Part shown: piece after piece, positions 18,177-26,896 of the stretch
Layout of the letters: each line of letters starts with the position of its first letter
How positions within the stretch are numbered: position 1 is the stretch's first letter
From: Clostridiales bacterium
GTDB taxonomy: Bacteria > Bacillota > Clostridia > Lachnospirales > UBA12420
NCBI GenBank assembly: GCA_003452395.1
Contig: DMOI01000014.1
Location: forward strand, 2,930-66,929
Length of the DNA: 64,000 bases
Reading direction: 5' to 3'
The notes under the pieces: model-generated
Databases searched by the model: none
What the model was told of the DNA's origin: nothing
Seen by the model: only the letters and a program-made list of their open reading frames with translations
Program-made: the position numbers and the translations under genes

Positions 18177-18234
18177 TAAAAGCCCTCCTTATAATATTTT
18201 ATTCAATATCGCTTTTTCCCAAATTACACTTTGA

Positions 18235-18372
18235 GCAAAGTGTTTGTAATATATATCCAATTTCAATTAAAACCCTATATTTACAGCGTTTACCCTCATT
18301 TTTGATAATCACTTCACTTTTGGTTATCAAACGGTTATCAAATGGTTATCATGAATATAGGTTACGGTTATC
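18235..18372. repeat. Dispersed repeat fragment with 11-bp GGTTATCAAAY direct repeats
   Basis: GTTTGTAATATATATCC at the left end is shared with the start of copy C (27774). The right part carries three head-to-tail 11-mers, TGGTTATCAAA / CGGTTATCAAA / TGGTTATCATG (about 18318-18350), and a further GGTTATCA. It may be the other flank of copy A, separated by the RhuM fragment. Confidence 0.6.
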
Positions 18373-18375
18373 ATT

Positions 18376-19577
18376 CTAATATGTACTTGTATTGTCAAAT
18401 TTCAAATCTTCAATCCATATTTCCTTTAACAATAGGCCTGTCGATGGATTTATTAGTTTCCATTTTTCTCCGTGAAATATTATTATATCTCCTGAATTTA
18501 ATTCTTTTAGTATAACATCTTTAACATTTGATTCTTTTTTTACTGATTTAGAGTTTTTAGTTTTCCCATAAGTATCAATATCATCATTTTCAATCGTATA
18601 TATTCCTTCTGTTACTTTATTTACAACATTAGTTTCATCTATTTTTAAAGCAGGTCTCACGCCCACGTGGTAGTAGACAAGTTGTCTATCCAAATTCCCA
18701 TTGTTATTAATATACCAAATGCATTTTGGTGCACTTGAGCACGGAGTTATAAGCCACCATGGTGTATTATTTACACTATTTAAAAATAGCCCAGCCGATT
18801 TTGCAGACTCATACTCACTTTTTCTAAGTAACCCTATCTTTGCTTGTGTACTTTTTTCTATTTCGTTAGTGTCATCTCCTGTATACCATGTACTATCCTT
18901 TATTATTAACTTTTCTGCTGGCGTAAATGTATTATAGTACTGGTTATTCAGATAAATGCTATATTGTTAATATTACTTGAATTATAAGATTTCCTTTGAT
19001 TCAGTAGCTCTTTTTTATAGTCATCATCTGCTTTTATACCTATCATGCATAATATACTAATTATTAATGATACAGCTAAAATAATATGAGATAGCCTCTT
19101 TGAGGTACAAAACAGGTTATACCAAATTATAGGTAACATAAATATGCCTAATATCCCGATACCCATATACCCTGGCATTAAAACTGCAATTAATCCTATA
19201 AGTCCCCAACCACTATTATGCGACAATAAAAATAATACAGAACCTATAATAATTACAATTATACTTATTACCCAATATTGTCTTAAAAACTTATTAGCTA
19301 TCACTTTACAAGCTTTATCAGTAATCATAAAAAACATTAAACAAGCTGCAATATTAGAACTTATTAGTATCGTAGATAACAATATCTGCTTATTGCTCCA
19401 ATTTGTTCCCTCAAGCATAGTATAGTAATATAGAATACTAGAACCTATTCCTATTAATACTAAAAATAAAGCTATAATGAAATTATTTTGGTTGTGTATT
19501 TCACCATCACAACTGCACATTTGTATTTCTTTTAGTGACTCCTCTGTAACTTTGTTTTTTCTTTTGTTAATTTCCAT
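18376..19577 (-). pseudogene. Frameshifted membrane protein with C-terminal DUF6273-like domain
   Basis: The first 209 codons (19577-18948) encode five probable transmembrane helices and a short cytosolic start. The frame stops just after NSSNINN. An overlapping frame then stays open from about 18960 to 18376 and reads TPAEKLIIKDSTWYTGD...RKSEYESAKSAG...WWLITPCSS...VGVRPALKI, a DUF6273-type domain. That second part has no proper start codon, so a one-base shift near 18950-18960 most likely split one gene. A sequencing error or programmed shift cannot be excluded. Confidence 0.65.
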
Positions 19578-19625
19578 AACACCAACTCTCCTTTGTAATC
19601 ATTTAACTTTTTAAGGTCTCCATGC

Positions 19626-20076
19626 TTGGCACACTCACCCGCCGCTCACCACCAGTGAAACTGGTGGGTTGATATGAGCACCTATAAGGCGCACCCTCAT
19701 TTCGCTAAAGCGAGTATTATTATTTTGCGGCAGCATAGGTTTTATTCTACCATTTCTTCTGCTCGCTGTTCTCTTATATATTTTTTGATTGTTTCTTCGT
19801 CAGCTCCTACTGTTGTTACAAAATAACCTCTTGCCCAGAATATTTTGGATTTGCTGTATTTCCATTATTGTTTGTTTTCGATATTTTGGTATAAATACTA
19901 CATGGTACTTGCATTCCCACTTCGCGTGTGATAAACTATTAATCACAAACATCACTCCTTTTTTGGTATTTTCCATAGCTGCCGCTATTAGATTATACCA
20001 ATTTCCGTGATGTTTGTCTTTAGTTGTCGAAAAACTTTCTGTATAACACTGTCCACGCATCCAAGCTTAGCTTGGA
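19626..20076 (-). mobile_element. IS200/IS605-type element remnant
   Basis: The remnant keeps subterminal hairpins typical of single-strand transposing IS200 elements: CCACCAGT-GAA-ACTGGTGG (about 19649-19667), TCGCT-AA-AGCGA (about 19703-19714) and CCAAGC-TTA-GCTTGG (20061-20075). Between them is a decayed tnpA. It is not expected to move by itself. Confidence 0.65.
19742..19952 (-). pseudogene. tnpA: IS200 transposase TnpA with internal deletion and frameshift
   Basis: The N-terminus (MFVINSLSHAKWECKYHVVFIPKYRKQTI) and, in a different frame, the C-terminus (IFWARGYFVTTVGADEETIKKYIREQ) of an IS200-type Y1 transposase are both recognisable. The middle, including the HUH metal site and most of the catalytic core, is missing. 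A complete TnpA is about 130-155 aa. Confidence 0.85.
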
Positions 20077-20192
20077 GGTAACTTCAATTCACTTTCAAGT
20101 GCTTCCTGAATATTAATGCTTATAGTTTTATAGTGCTTTTTTGCACTTTCAAAACATTGATTAATTTTAATCAATAATTCTCTTGATATCAT
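20067..20192 (-). CDS. Short hypothetical ORF, perhaps truncated by the IS200 element
   Basis: The 41-codon ORF begins MISRELLIKINQCFESAKKHY after a GGGGTGATTGA ribosome binding site and ends inside the IS200 left hairpin (stop TAA 20067-20069). It is probably the start of a gene whose rest was replaced by the element. I recognise no family. Confidence 0.4.
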   Translation of the reverse strand: MISRELLIKINQCFESAKKHYKTISINIQEALESELKLPPS

Positions 20193-20230
20193 TCAATCAC
20201 CCCAGTAAAGTTAATCTGTATCTTTAGTAT

Positions 20231-21211
20231 TTAACTTTGTAATAATCTCAAGAATTCGTTTTCATCTATAATTTGCAACTCACTTCCTGATGCAATTAAC
20301 TGCTTTGCTTTTTTAGTTTTACTACTTTCTTTCCCGTCAGCAAACTTTGAGTAATCCTGCATCCCCATGACTAGATAATTCACATCACTAGTCATTGAAT
20401 CTCCTATCAGACCACCAACATTCACTACTTTTTGCATTGCTTCTTTTCTTTCCATGCTAGATAGTGTTCCTGTAAATACTACTTTTCTATTATAAAATTC
20501 ATGTTCAGGATCAAAATTATACGTCTCCGCTTTTATCCCTTTAACATCTATTCCATGCTTATCTTTTGCAACACTGCAAGGGGTATATCCTGCTGCAAAT
20601 AACCTACCTATTTTTAATCCTACACAGTTAGAAAGTTCTGTTATCGAATTCACATTCTTCTCTTTCATACAGTGAATAAGAACATTTCCGCAGGCTTTTG
20701 CATCCTCTTCTGCATTATGATGCGAAAATTCAAAGTTTAAATGTTTACTTACCGTATCCAACTTATAATTCTCTAATCCTATCCAAAACTTTGTTGCTAA
20801 CTTATATGTACATACATAATCTATTTCAGGGTACTTAATATCATATAAATCTAAAACATGCCTCAGTGCTGACATATCAAAAGCAGCATTATGGGCTACT
20901 AAAACTGAGTCAGCTAACAACTCCTTGATTTGGCTATAAACATCTTTAAAATTCGGAGCATCTTTTATATCCTTTTCTGTAATACCATGAATCATCACAT
21001 TAAACGGATCAAAGTAACTATAGTCCCTATGTGGCTTCACTAGCCAACTTTTAGTTTCTAATATTTTGTCATCTTCAATAATTGCCAACCCTACAGAACA
21101 TATACTGCCAATAAAACTATTAGCTGTTTCAAAATCAATACATACAAACTTCACACTACCACTCCTTAGCCTTTTAATTATTATATTACTACTTTTTCTA
21201 ATCTTTTTCAA
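20231..21211 (-). CDS. DEDDh 3'-5' exonuclease with C-terminal BRCT domain
   Basis: The 326-aa protein has a DnaQ-type exonuclease domain: FVCIDFETANSF (Exo I, D and E), VLVAHNAAFDMSAL (Exo II) and HHNAEEDAKACG (Exo III with His-x5-Asp). From about residue 235 a BRCT domain follows (FYNRKVVFTGTLSSMERKEAMQ, VGGLIGDSMTSDVNYLVMG). This architecture resembles DNA polymerase III epsilon-like proteins that trim 3' ends in repair. It lies alone between the IS200 remnant and an unknown gene. Confidence 0.9.
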   Translation of the reverse strand: MKKIRKSSNIIIKRLRSGSVKFVCIDFETANSFIGSICSVGLAIIEDDKILETKSWLVKPHRDYSYFDPFNVMIHGITEKDIKDAPNFKDVYSQIKELLADSVLVAHNAAFDMSALRHVLDLYDIKYPEIDYVCTYKLATKFWIGLENYKLDTVSKHLNFEFSHHNAEEDAKACGNVLIHCMKEKNVNSITELSNCVGLKIGRLFAAGYTPCSVAKDKHGIDVKGIKAETYNFDPEHEFYNRKVVFTGTLSSMERKEAMQKVVNVGGLIGDSMTSDVNYLVMGMQDYSKFADGKESSKTKKAKQLIASGSELQIIDENEFLRLLQS

Positions 21212-21233
21212 CTAATTTATTTATTTATTCTTT

Positions 21234-21264
21234 ACTGCAAAATAAAAGCACTCGTTTGAGTGCC
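21234..21264 (-). terminator. Rho-independent terminator of the 343-aa gene
   Basis: On the minus strand GCACTC-AAAC-GAGTGC (21248-21263) is followed by TTTTATTTT, a compact stem with a T-rich tail 22 bp past the stop at 21286. Confidence 0.85.
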
Positions 21265-21285
21265 TATTAAAATCATCCTATATTC

Positions 21286-22317
21286 TTACATACCCATTTC
21301 ATATTCATTTTCTTCCTCTTGTTCTTGAACATTTTCCACTATCTGCTTTTTCGTTTCTTTCACTTCTTTTTTTGAATACCCAAATGGTGTCATTTCATTT
21401 TTCTGTTCAAATTCCCCAAATGCTAATGTATCTGCCATACCTCTTATCATATCCATAGATGTTAATCTATCAGTTTCAGCTACCTTACAAATATCATTAG
21501 GATTAAATACTAAATCTCCAACATTTTGCTGTATATTGAATAAAGTACCATTTGCATACGACCATTCACTTTCAGCCGCTCCTTCAATTCCTACACCATT
21601 AATTTGGTCTATCATGCTGCCTATTTTCCCAATCTGTTCAACTGGAATATCAGATTTCAACTCGCTATCAGCCGAAGAAATTGTACCTAAAACTGCTCCT
21701 GTCTTAGTCCCTATATCTATATCGCATCTTATTTGGTCTGGATTATTTTTATTATATGTAGCTTCTACTTTATAATGTTGACCCTTATGTTCTACTACTC
21801 TTGTTTCAACAACTGTTCCGTCAGACTTACTATCAACAGTGAACAACATACTCTTTTGGTTTTCACCTATTCCTGTTTTAGCAAATAACTTCTCAAATCT
21901 AGAACCATCTTCATAGTTTTTCATACTATATCTACATGTATTTGTTCCATGATTTCCGAAATATATGATTCCATTTGGGTCTGTCTGTATTTTTGCTTTT
22001 CCTTTTTCACTATCAACTGACAATTCGCTCTTTGTAATTTTACCATCATAATCAGTCGCTACTACCAAATTTTGTCTTGAGTCTCTTAAGTGTGGTTGTG
22101 TTGATTCTAATTGATATTGATTATCTTTTTGTTGTATATGATATTCTATTCCTTCTGCTATATCTTTAACATCAATGTCTACTCTTTCATCCAAATTAGT
22201 ATCTGACAATCCAAGACCACATACTTGATTTTCTACATTAACTAAATCTACATAATTACCCTTAGTATTAACTATTTTTACACTACTGCTCCCTCTATCT
22301 GTATAAATTAATGCCAT
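21286..22317 (-). CDS. Uncharacterised 343-aa protein
   Basis: I do not recognise this protein. It is acidic, predicted soluble and beta-rich, and has only two cysteines. It starts MALIYTDRGSSSVKIVNTKG and ends with a Glu/Lys/Gln-rich low-complexity tail (KKEVKETKKQIVENVQEQ). AGGGGGAG precedes the ATG. It has its own terminator and is thus probably monocistronic. There is no signal peptide or membrane segment. A cytosolic protein of unknown role is all that can be said. Confidence 0.7.
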   Translation of the reverse strand: MALIYTDRGSSSVKIVNTKGNYVDLVNVENQVCGLGLSDTNLDERVDIDVKDIAEGIEYHIQQKDNQYQLESTQPHLRDSRQNLVVATDYDGKITKSELSVDSEKGKAKIQTDPNGIIYFGNHGTNTCRYSMKNYEDGSRFEKLFAKTGIGENQKSMLFTVDSKSDGTVVETRVVEHKGQHYKVEATYNKNNPDQIRCDIDIGTKTGAVLGTISSADSELKSDIPVEQIGKIGSMIDQINGVGIEGAAESEWSYANGTLFNIQQNVGDLVFNPNDICKVAETDRLTSMDMIRGMADTLAFGEFEQKNEMTPFGYSKKEVKETKKQIVENVQEQEEENEYEMGM

Positions 22318-22512
22318 CTCAAACTCCCCCTTTATCTTTTGCTATGAATAAATTATATCCCATATTTTTACATTTGTCAATGGTTTGGAGAAAATTAATG
22401 GTATAAATTGTAATATTTTGAAGGCTTTTTAGTTATTAATTATATCACTAGAATACATAAAGTAAGCTCACTAATTCGTTTATTTCTCTTGCGGCATATC
22501 TATTTACATTAC

Positions 22513-23049
22513 CTATTTATTTCTTGTCAGCAACTCTAGTAACTCTTCAATCGAATCTGCCAGTACTCCATTTGGGTCTTTATTCAAATCACCGAATTGA
22601 CCATACTCAAAATCAATCCATTCAATCTCTCCAGTATCGTTATTAAAAACTAAAATCATGTCTCCTCTTGTATCTTCAATAGTTCCTAACTCTATTCTCT
22701 TACCAAAATCTATTCCACCTGTCCATGATGATAACCTTGTATGTACAATCTTACTTATATCGTCATCTACTTTAATACCTAATAATGTTATAAGAATTTC
22801 CTCATTCTGCCCTTCATAGTCAAACCAATTTCCCCACTTTTCAGTTAGTTTTATTTGACTCGGATGCAAAATTCCGTCAATTTGATTAAAACAAAAACTA
22901 TTCCAAAATTCCTTTAAGTTCCTATGTAATTCAAATCCTATCGATTCTTCAACATTTTTAAATTCAATTTGAGCTGGTTCTTTTGACCCTATAAATTCCC
23001 TAACAAATTCTTTAATTTTCATATCCTTTGTCTCCCTATTCTTCTCCAT
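22513..23049 (-). CDS. SMI1/KNR4-like (SUKH superfamily) protein, possible immunity protein
   Basis: The 178-aa acidic protein has the SUKH-type core: EFKNVEESIGFELHRNLKEFWNSF at residues about 28-51, a central strand region with WGNWFDYEGQNEEILITLLG, and VFNNDTGEIEWIDFEYG near the C-terminus. SUKH proteins often neutralise toxins delivered by contact systems. It starts 9 bp after the stop of the 269-aa gene, so the two are co-transcribed. The toxin/immunity reading is inference from this pairing. Confidence 0.6.
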   Translation of the reverse strand: MEKNRETKDMKIKEFVREFIGSKEPAQIEFKNVEESIGFELHRNLKEFWNSFCFNQIDGILHPSQIKLTEKWGNWFDYEGQNEEILITLLGIKVDDDISKIVHTRLSSWTGGIDFGKRIELGTIEDTRGDMILVFNNDTGEIEWIDFEYGQFGDLNKDPNGVLADSIEELLELLTRNK

Positions 23050-23058
23050 GGTACTAAA

Positions 23059-23868
23059 TTATGAATTATTCTTTAGTTGTTCTTCTTTTCTATAAACTGC
23101 CATTCGAAGCAATGGCATCAAAGTTTTGCTCTCATCATATCTAGTACTATCTTCCTTATACTTTAAATATTCTTCATAAGAAACTGAATTTAGTTCTTCT
23201 ACTGAATATATATTGTAAAAATATTTTTTAGGCATAACGAGATTGCCAGTAAAGTCAATTACATTCTCACTATTATCTATACAAAAAGAATGATAATACT
23301 TTTGACCTAAATCTTTCATACATATCGATGTAATTGCATGATATTCTTTACTATTTTCAATTAAAAACAATGCACTTTCATGGCACCTTTCTTCGATATA
23401 CTCTTTCTGTAAAAAAGTTTTTATCTTCTCCTCATTAAACTTTTCCGAGGCTTTACTAAAAGTAATTGTCCCAAACAAATGTGAATCTATTATAAAATTT
23501 CCATTGTCAGCTTTAGATACTGATTTGATAACTTCTCCTTTTATTAATGCATCTATAATAACATTAACATTTGATTTTTCTCTTGTTATTACCAAAACAA
23601 GAGAATTTAGCATTTCTTTATGATATGTTTCTATTTGTATATTGGAGTGCTCTAATGCGCTCATTAATAAATCTTTATAATATACTAGCAGCCAAACCTT
23701 TAAGCTTTTAAAAAGTTCTCTTGGATTATTTTTGTTATACTTTACATATAAATCAGTTTTCATTTCTTCATTTAAAAAATCAATTATTTTCTTAGCATTT
23801 GATTCAGATTCTATTATCCATGATTTTTCAGATAATTCAATATATTCCGATAACTTTATTTCACCCAT
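23059..23868 (-). CDS. Uncharacterised 269-aa protein, possible cysteine-protease-like fold
   Basis: I recognise no family. The C-terminal half has an ordered set of candidate catalytic residues: Cys-His in ERCHESALFLIENS (about 170), His in YYHSFCIDNS and Asp in ENVIDFTGN. This recalls papain or transglutaminase-like Cys-His-Asp arrangements. The N-terminal half is helical and charged. The neighbour downstream is a SUKH-like protein, so a toxin role is possible but unproven. Confidence 0.55.
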   Translation of the reverse strand: MGEIKLSEYIELSEKSWIIESESNAKKIIDFLNEEMKTDLYVKYNKNNPRELFKSLKVWLLVYYKDLLMSALEHSNIQIETYHKEMLNSLVLVITREKSNVNVIIDALIKGEVIKSVSKADNGNFIIDSHLFGTITFSKASEKFNEEKIKTFLQKEYIEERCHESALFLIENSKEYHAITSICMKDLGQKYYHSFCIDNSENVIDFTGNLVMPKKYFYNIYSVEELNSVSYEEYLKYKEDSTRYDESKTLMPLLRMAVYRKEEQLKNNS

Positions 23869-23882
23869 ACTAATCCCCTCTT

Positions 23883-24332
23883 TTATGTAGCCTTAAAATT
23901 CTTCATATATTCTTCTATCATTTCTAGAAGCTCTAATCCTGTCCAGTGTATATTAAGCATCTTTGCATTCTTTATACTGACTAACTCCAGTTTGCTTTCC
24001 TTTCCCGTATCGTATTCTTTTTCTGTTAAAACAAATTTATTCAGCTTATCACCAAGATTAGCAACGTACATATGCGCATCTACTTCCCAAGTTTCACCTT
24101 TTTTATCAAATACAAAGTTTTTATGTCCAATTAAGTCATACTCTCCTTGTTTCAAGTCATAGCAAAGTTCCTCTTTTACTTCTCTTACAACAGCTTCATC
24201 TGGTGTCTCTCCTTTTTCAATACCGCCCCCAATATAACTGTATTCGTTAGTATATCCGTCTGGTCTATGCAACAATAAAATTTTATCTCCTTCATAAAAT
24301 ACAATATACGATCCTGGTCTCTTTTTCATCAC
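23883..24332 (-). CDS. Nudix hydrolase
   Basis: The 149-aa protein contains a full Nudix box, GGGIEKGETPDEAVVREVKEE-LCYDL (Gx5Ex7REVxEELxx), at about residues 36-60. These residues bind metal and catalyse hydrolysis of nucleoside-diphosphate-linked substrates. The substrate is unknown. Its ATG overlaps the stop of the broken phosphatase gene upstream (ATGA), an old operon pairing of a phosphoglycerate-mutase-like phosphatase and a Nudix enzyme. Confidence 0.9.
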   Translation of the reverse strand: MMKKRPGSYIVFYEGDKILLLHRPDGYTNEYSYIGGGIEKGETPDEAVVREVKEELCYDLKQGEYDLIGHKNFVFDKKGETWEVDAHMYVANLGDKLNKFVLTEKEYDTGKESKLELVSIKNAKMLNIHWTGLELLEMIEEYMKNFKAT

Positions 24333-24918
24333 TTCATCCCCTGTTCTAAGTTAATATGTTCTAGTGAATACAACTTTTCATCTTCAAATACCAATTTCCA
24401 CATATCAGGTGTCTTCATTTTCCCTCTATCTTCAAATCTATAATCTGGATCAAAATATCTGAACAGTGTGGAGATAGCTGTACCATGACTTGATACAATA
24501 ATTATTTTACCTCTATGATTGCCGATAATACTATTAATTGCCGTAACCATTCGGTCTTGCGTTTCTCTTAGCGAGTCTCCACATTCATACTTGTAGTCCA
24601 TATCTTGTCCTTGCTTCGAATCGTATTCTTTATCATCATCAGGTCTATTACCAACCAATCGTTCTCGTAAGTTTTCGTCAAAATTACTTTTAAATTATGC
24701 TTTTCGACTATGTGCTTAACTGTTTCAATAGTTCGCATATAGGGGCTAGAGTATACACATTCTGCTTACTCAAATTCTTTTCTTTCTGCCAACTTCATCG
24801 CAAGTAACGTTCCTTCTGTGCTAAGTGGCATATATGAATCGTCTTGCTTTGACACTCCATCCCTAGACCATTCCCACATTCTTTTTGAATGTCTAATTAA
24901 ATAAATTGTTGTTTGCAT
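24329..24918 (-). pseudogene. Broken histidine phosphatase (phosphoglycerate mutase-like) gene
   Basis: Translation from the ATG at 24918 (ribosome binding site GGAG) gives TTIYLIRHSKRMWEW with the catalytic RH motif, then an in-frame TAA after RKEFE. A second frame defect follows about 90 bases later, near HNLKV/SNFDENLRERLVGNRPDDD. The rest (24329-24658) reads on to IIIVSSHGTAISTLF with the second catalytic His. Both halves are clearly one protein, so the gene is inactivated by a stop codon and a frameshift. Confidence 0.85.
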
Positions 24919-24952
24919 ATCATTTCTCCTGCTTGTTTTTTAAACAGTAGCA

Positions 24953-26062
24953 GGGTCAGGTTTGATTTATTCACTTACTCTATCTTCCAATTACCTCGTC
25001 CATATAAACCGTCATCATAATCTCTCCTGCTCTTATCTTAAAGAAGTAACAACAAATGGTGTCAGGTTTATTTAACAAATGGTAACAAATGGTGTCGGTT
25101 TATTTTATTCACTTATTCCACCTTCCTATTACTTCATCCATATAAACCGTCATCATAATTTCTCCTGCTCTTATCTTAGATATCCTAGATATCGGGATGT
25201 TTAATTTATTTGCGAGTTCTGTACTAGAAGTTTTACAGTTTTTTTCAGCTAATATAACTATTACTTTTCTTATATCAGATATTTTTTGCTTTTTTGTTTT
25301 TTCTCTTATTTGTTCAAATGTTACTTTTTCTTGTTCTAATATTTCTTCTATTAGTTTATCTAATCCTATATACTTTGTCTTATCTATGTTCCCTTTTTGT
25401 GCTTCTGTAACCTCGTATTCTACTTGTTCTATGTCTCCATCTTCTTCTTTCATATATATATTGTATTCTCCTATTGCTTTAGACTTATTATTCGATAATA
25501 TTTTCAGTACAAAATCGGTATCAACTAAACCATTCTTTCCATTTGCATATTCTTTATAACTACTCCATTCGTAATTTACATCTTCCGTCATATGTGCTTT
25601 TACTGGATTCATATGTATGTATTTTGTTAAGTGCAATAAATATCCATCTTTATTACACACAACTGCTTTATATCTTTGCTGAAATACATGTCCTGTTCTT
25701 TTGTTTTTTCTATTATATATTTGTGTATAAACAAGTTGTATGCCTTGCATTATCTTGTTTAATGGAACTTTTTCAACTTCTACCAACATATGTATGTGGT
25801 TATCCATTATACAATATGCATATAGCTTGAACCCATATCTTTCTTTATATCTCTGAATTAGTTCTATATATTTTGTTTTATCTTCGTCGTTTTTTAATAT
25901 ATATTCACCATTATTTCCTCTGGCTATTACATGGTACAATGCACCATCATAATGTATCCTTTGCTTTCTTGGCATTTTTATCACCTCGAAAACATTTTAA
26001 CATATATTTTATGATGTTTCAATAGATTTTAATATAATATATGAATAAATCAAACCTGACCC
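24953..26062 (-). mobile_element. RAYT (REP-associated tyrosine transposase) element with 21-bp inverted ends
   Basis: The segment is bounded by a perfect 21-bp inverted repeat: 24953-24973 (GGGTCAGGTTTGATT...) and its reverse complement at 26042-26062. Inside is one intact transposase gene. Next to the left end, 24970-25042 is a diverged copy of the 3' end of that gene (25102-25176), and REP-like words (ACAAATGGTGTC, GGTGTCAGG) stand between the two. This is consistent with a RAYT unit plus its REP sequences. Confidence 0.8.
25109..25984 (-). CDS. REP-associated tyrosine transposase (Y1_Tnp, IS200-like)
   Basis: The 291-aa protein starts with the RAYT signature RIHYDGALYHVIARGNNGEYIL and contains the HUH metal-binding motif in IMDNHIHMLVEV (about residue 65). 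The catalytic tyrosine should lie in QLVYTQIYNRK, and KYIHMNPVKAHM follows. A C-terminal region of about 110 residues includes a helix-turn-helix (SSTELANKLNIPISRISKI). It cleaves and joins single-stranded DNA at REP-like hairpins. All key residues are present, so it may be active. Confidence 0.9.
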   Translation of the reverse strand: MIKMPRKQRIHYDGALYHVIARGNNGEYILKNDEDKTKYIELIQRYKERYGFKLYAYCIMDNHIHMLVEVEKVPLNKIMQGIQLVYTQIYNRKNKRTGHVFQQRYKAVVCNKDGYLLHLTKYIHMNPVKAHMTEDVNYEWSSYKEYANGKNGLVDTDFVLKILSNNKSKAIGEYNIYMKEEDGDIEQVEYEVTEAQKGNIDKTKYIGLDKLIEEILEQEKVTFEQIREKTKKQKISDIRKVIVILAEKNCKTSSTELANKLNIPISRISKIRAGEIMMTVYMDEVIGRWNK

Positions 26063-26600
26063 CACTCTACTTTTTACTCTTTATTATTTCTTTTTCAATT
26101 GCAAGTTGAACTGTTTTACCAATTAGTAAGTCAAGTAATTCTAAATCCTTTAGACGAAGTTTTCTAAACTTTGTTAATGAACTTGCATTTATTACGTCTG
26201 CTTCTGGTGCAATATCAAGAAAGTATTTAAATGACATATCATATCTTGAACGCTCAACTACATCAATATCCGATAGCAAATGAATCACTTTTAGTAACAG
26301 ATATTTAAACATTTGGATTGGATCAATTGCAGTTCGCCCGTTAACCATTGAATATTTATCTTTTAGCTCTTTATAAATAAAACTGAAGTTTATTAATTCT
26401 TTGATTTTTCTCAATATATTATCTTTTGGTACTACTATATCATAAATGTTTGTATATTCGCTTATATTCAAGCTTTGTTGTGCGTTCAACATATAATCAC
26501 CCTTTGTTTTCTAGTATGTCTAATTATACCAAAAAAACTTAATTTATAATATAGTTTTTTGCATTTATTCATATTTTATGCTGACTTTTTCAGTGGCCTC
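26063..26600 (-). mobile_element. IS1182-type insertion sequence remnant
   Basis: It consists of the 5' part of a DUF772-type transposase gene, its leader and a probable terminal sequence, GACTTTTTCAGTGGCCTC (26582-26599). The 3' two thirds are gone, cut at the RAYT element's right end (26062). Confidence 0.6.
26067..26492 (-). pseudogene. IS1182-family transposase, N-terminal fragment
   Basis: The 141 residues match the DUF772 N-terminal domain: an IVPKDNILRKIKELINFSFI start, GRTAIDPIQMFKYLLLK and SLTKFRKLRLKDLELLD. Full-length members are about 400-550 aa with a DDE catalytic domain, which is missing here. The frame ends by coincidence at a TAG next to the RAYT end, so no functional transposase is made. 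Confidence 0.85.
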
Positions 26601-26840
26601 GATACGTCCCCGATTCGCAGTCTCTGTATGCATCGTACTAATCTTCCGTTTGTTTTCCTATATCTCACAATGTCACACAGTGTCTCACAGTCCTTTGACT
26701 TCTAAGTGGATGGGGATACTGTTTATTTTTTTGTATCTCAGTGTATCTCAGAATGTTGTGGTGTGTTTTACTCACGGTTATCATAGTTTTGCGGGGTAGG
26801 TTTGTCAAAGCGGTTATCATTTGGTTATCAATCTTTTTAA
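26600..26840. repeat. Dispersed repeat, copy B
   Basis: TGCATCGTAC, then TATATCTCACAATGTCACACAGTG..., CTTTGACTTCTAAGTGGATG, GTTTATTTTTTTGTATCTC and two GGTTATCAT words follow the same order as copies A and C, with many substitutions. It lacks the 137-bp conserved block, which is replaced by the IS1182 end. This explains most of the 400-bp gap between 26493 and 26896. Confidence 0.65.
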
Positions 26841-26896
26841 GATATCATTTATTAATCTCTTTCTACATATATTAAATTGTAACTTTATTTTTAAAT

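Noticed and set aside
18318..18350. GGTTATCAAAY 11-mers as plasmid replication iterons
   Set aside because: Only three copies, no Rep gene or AT-rich origin nearby; they also occur in the dispersed repeat family.
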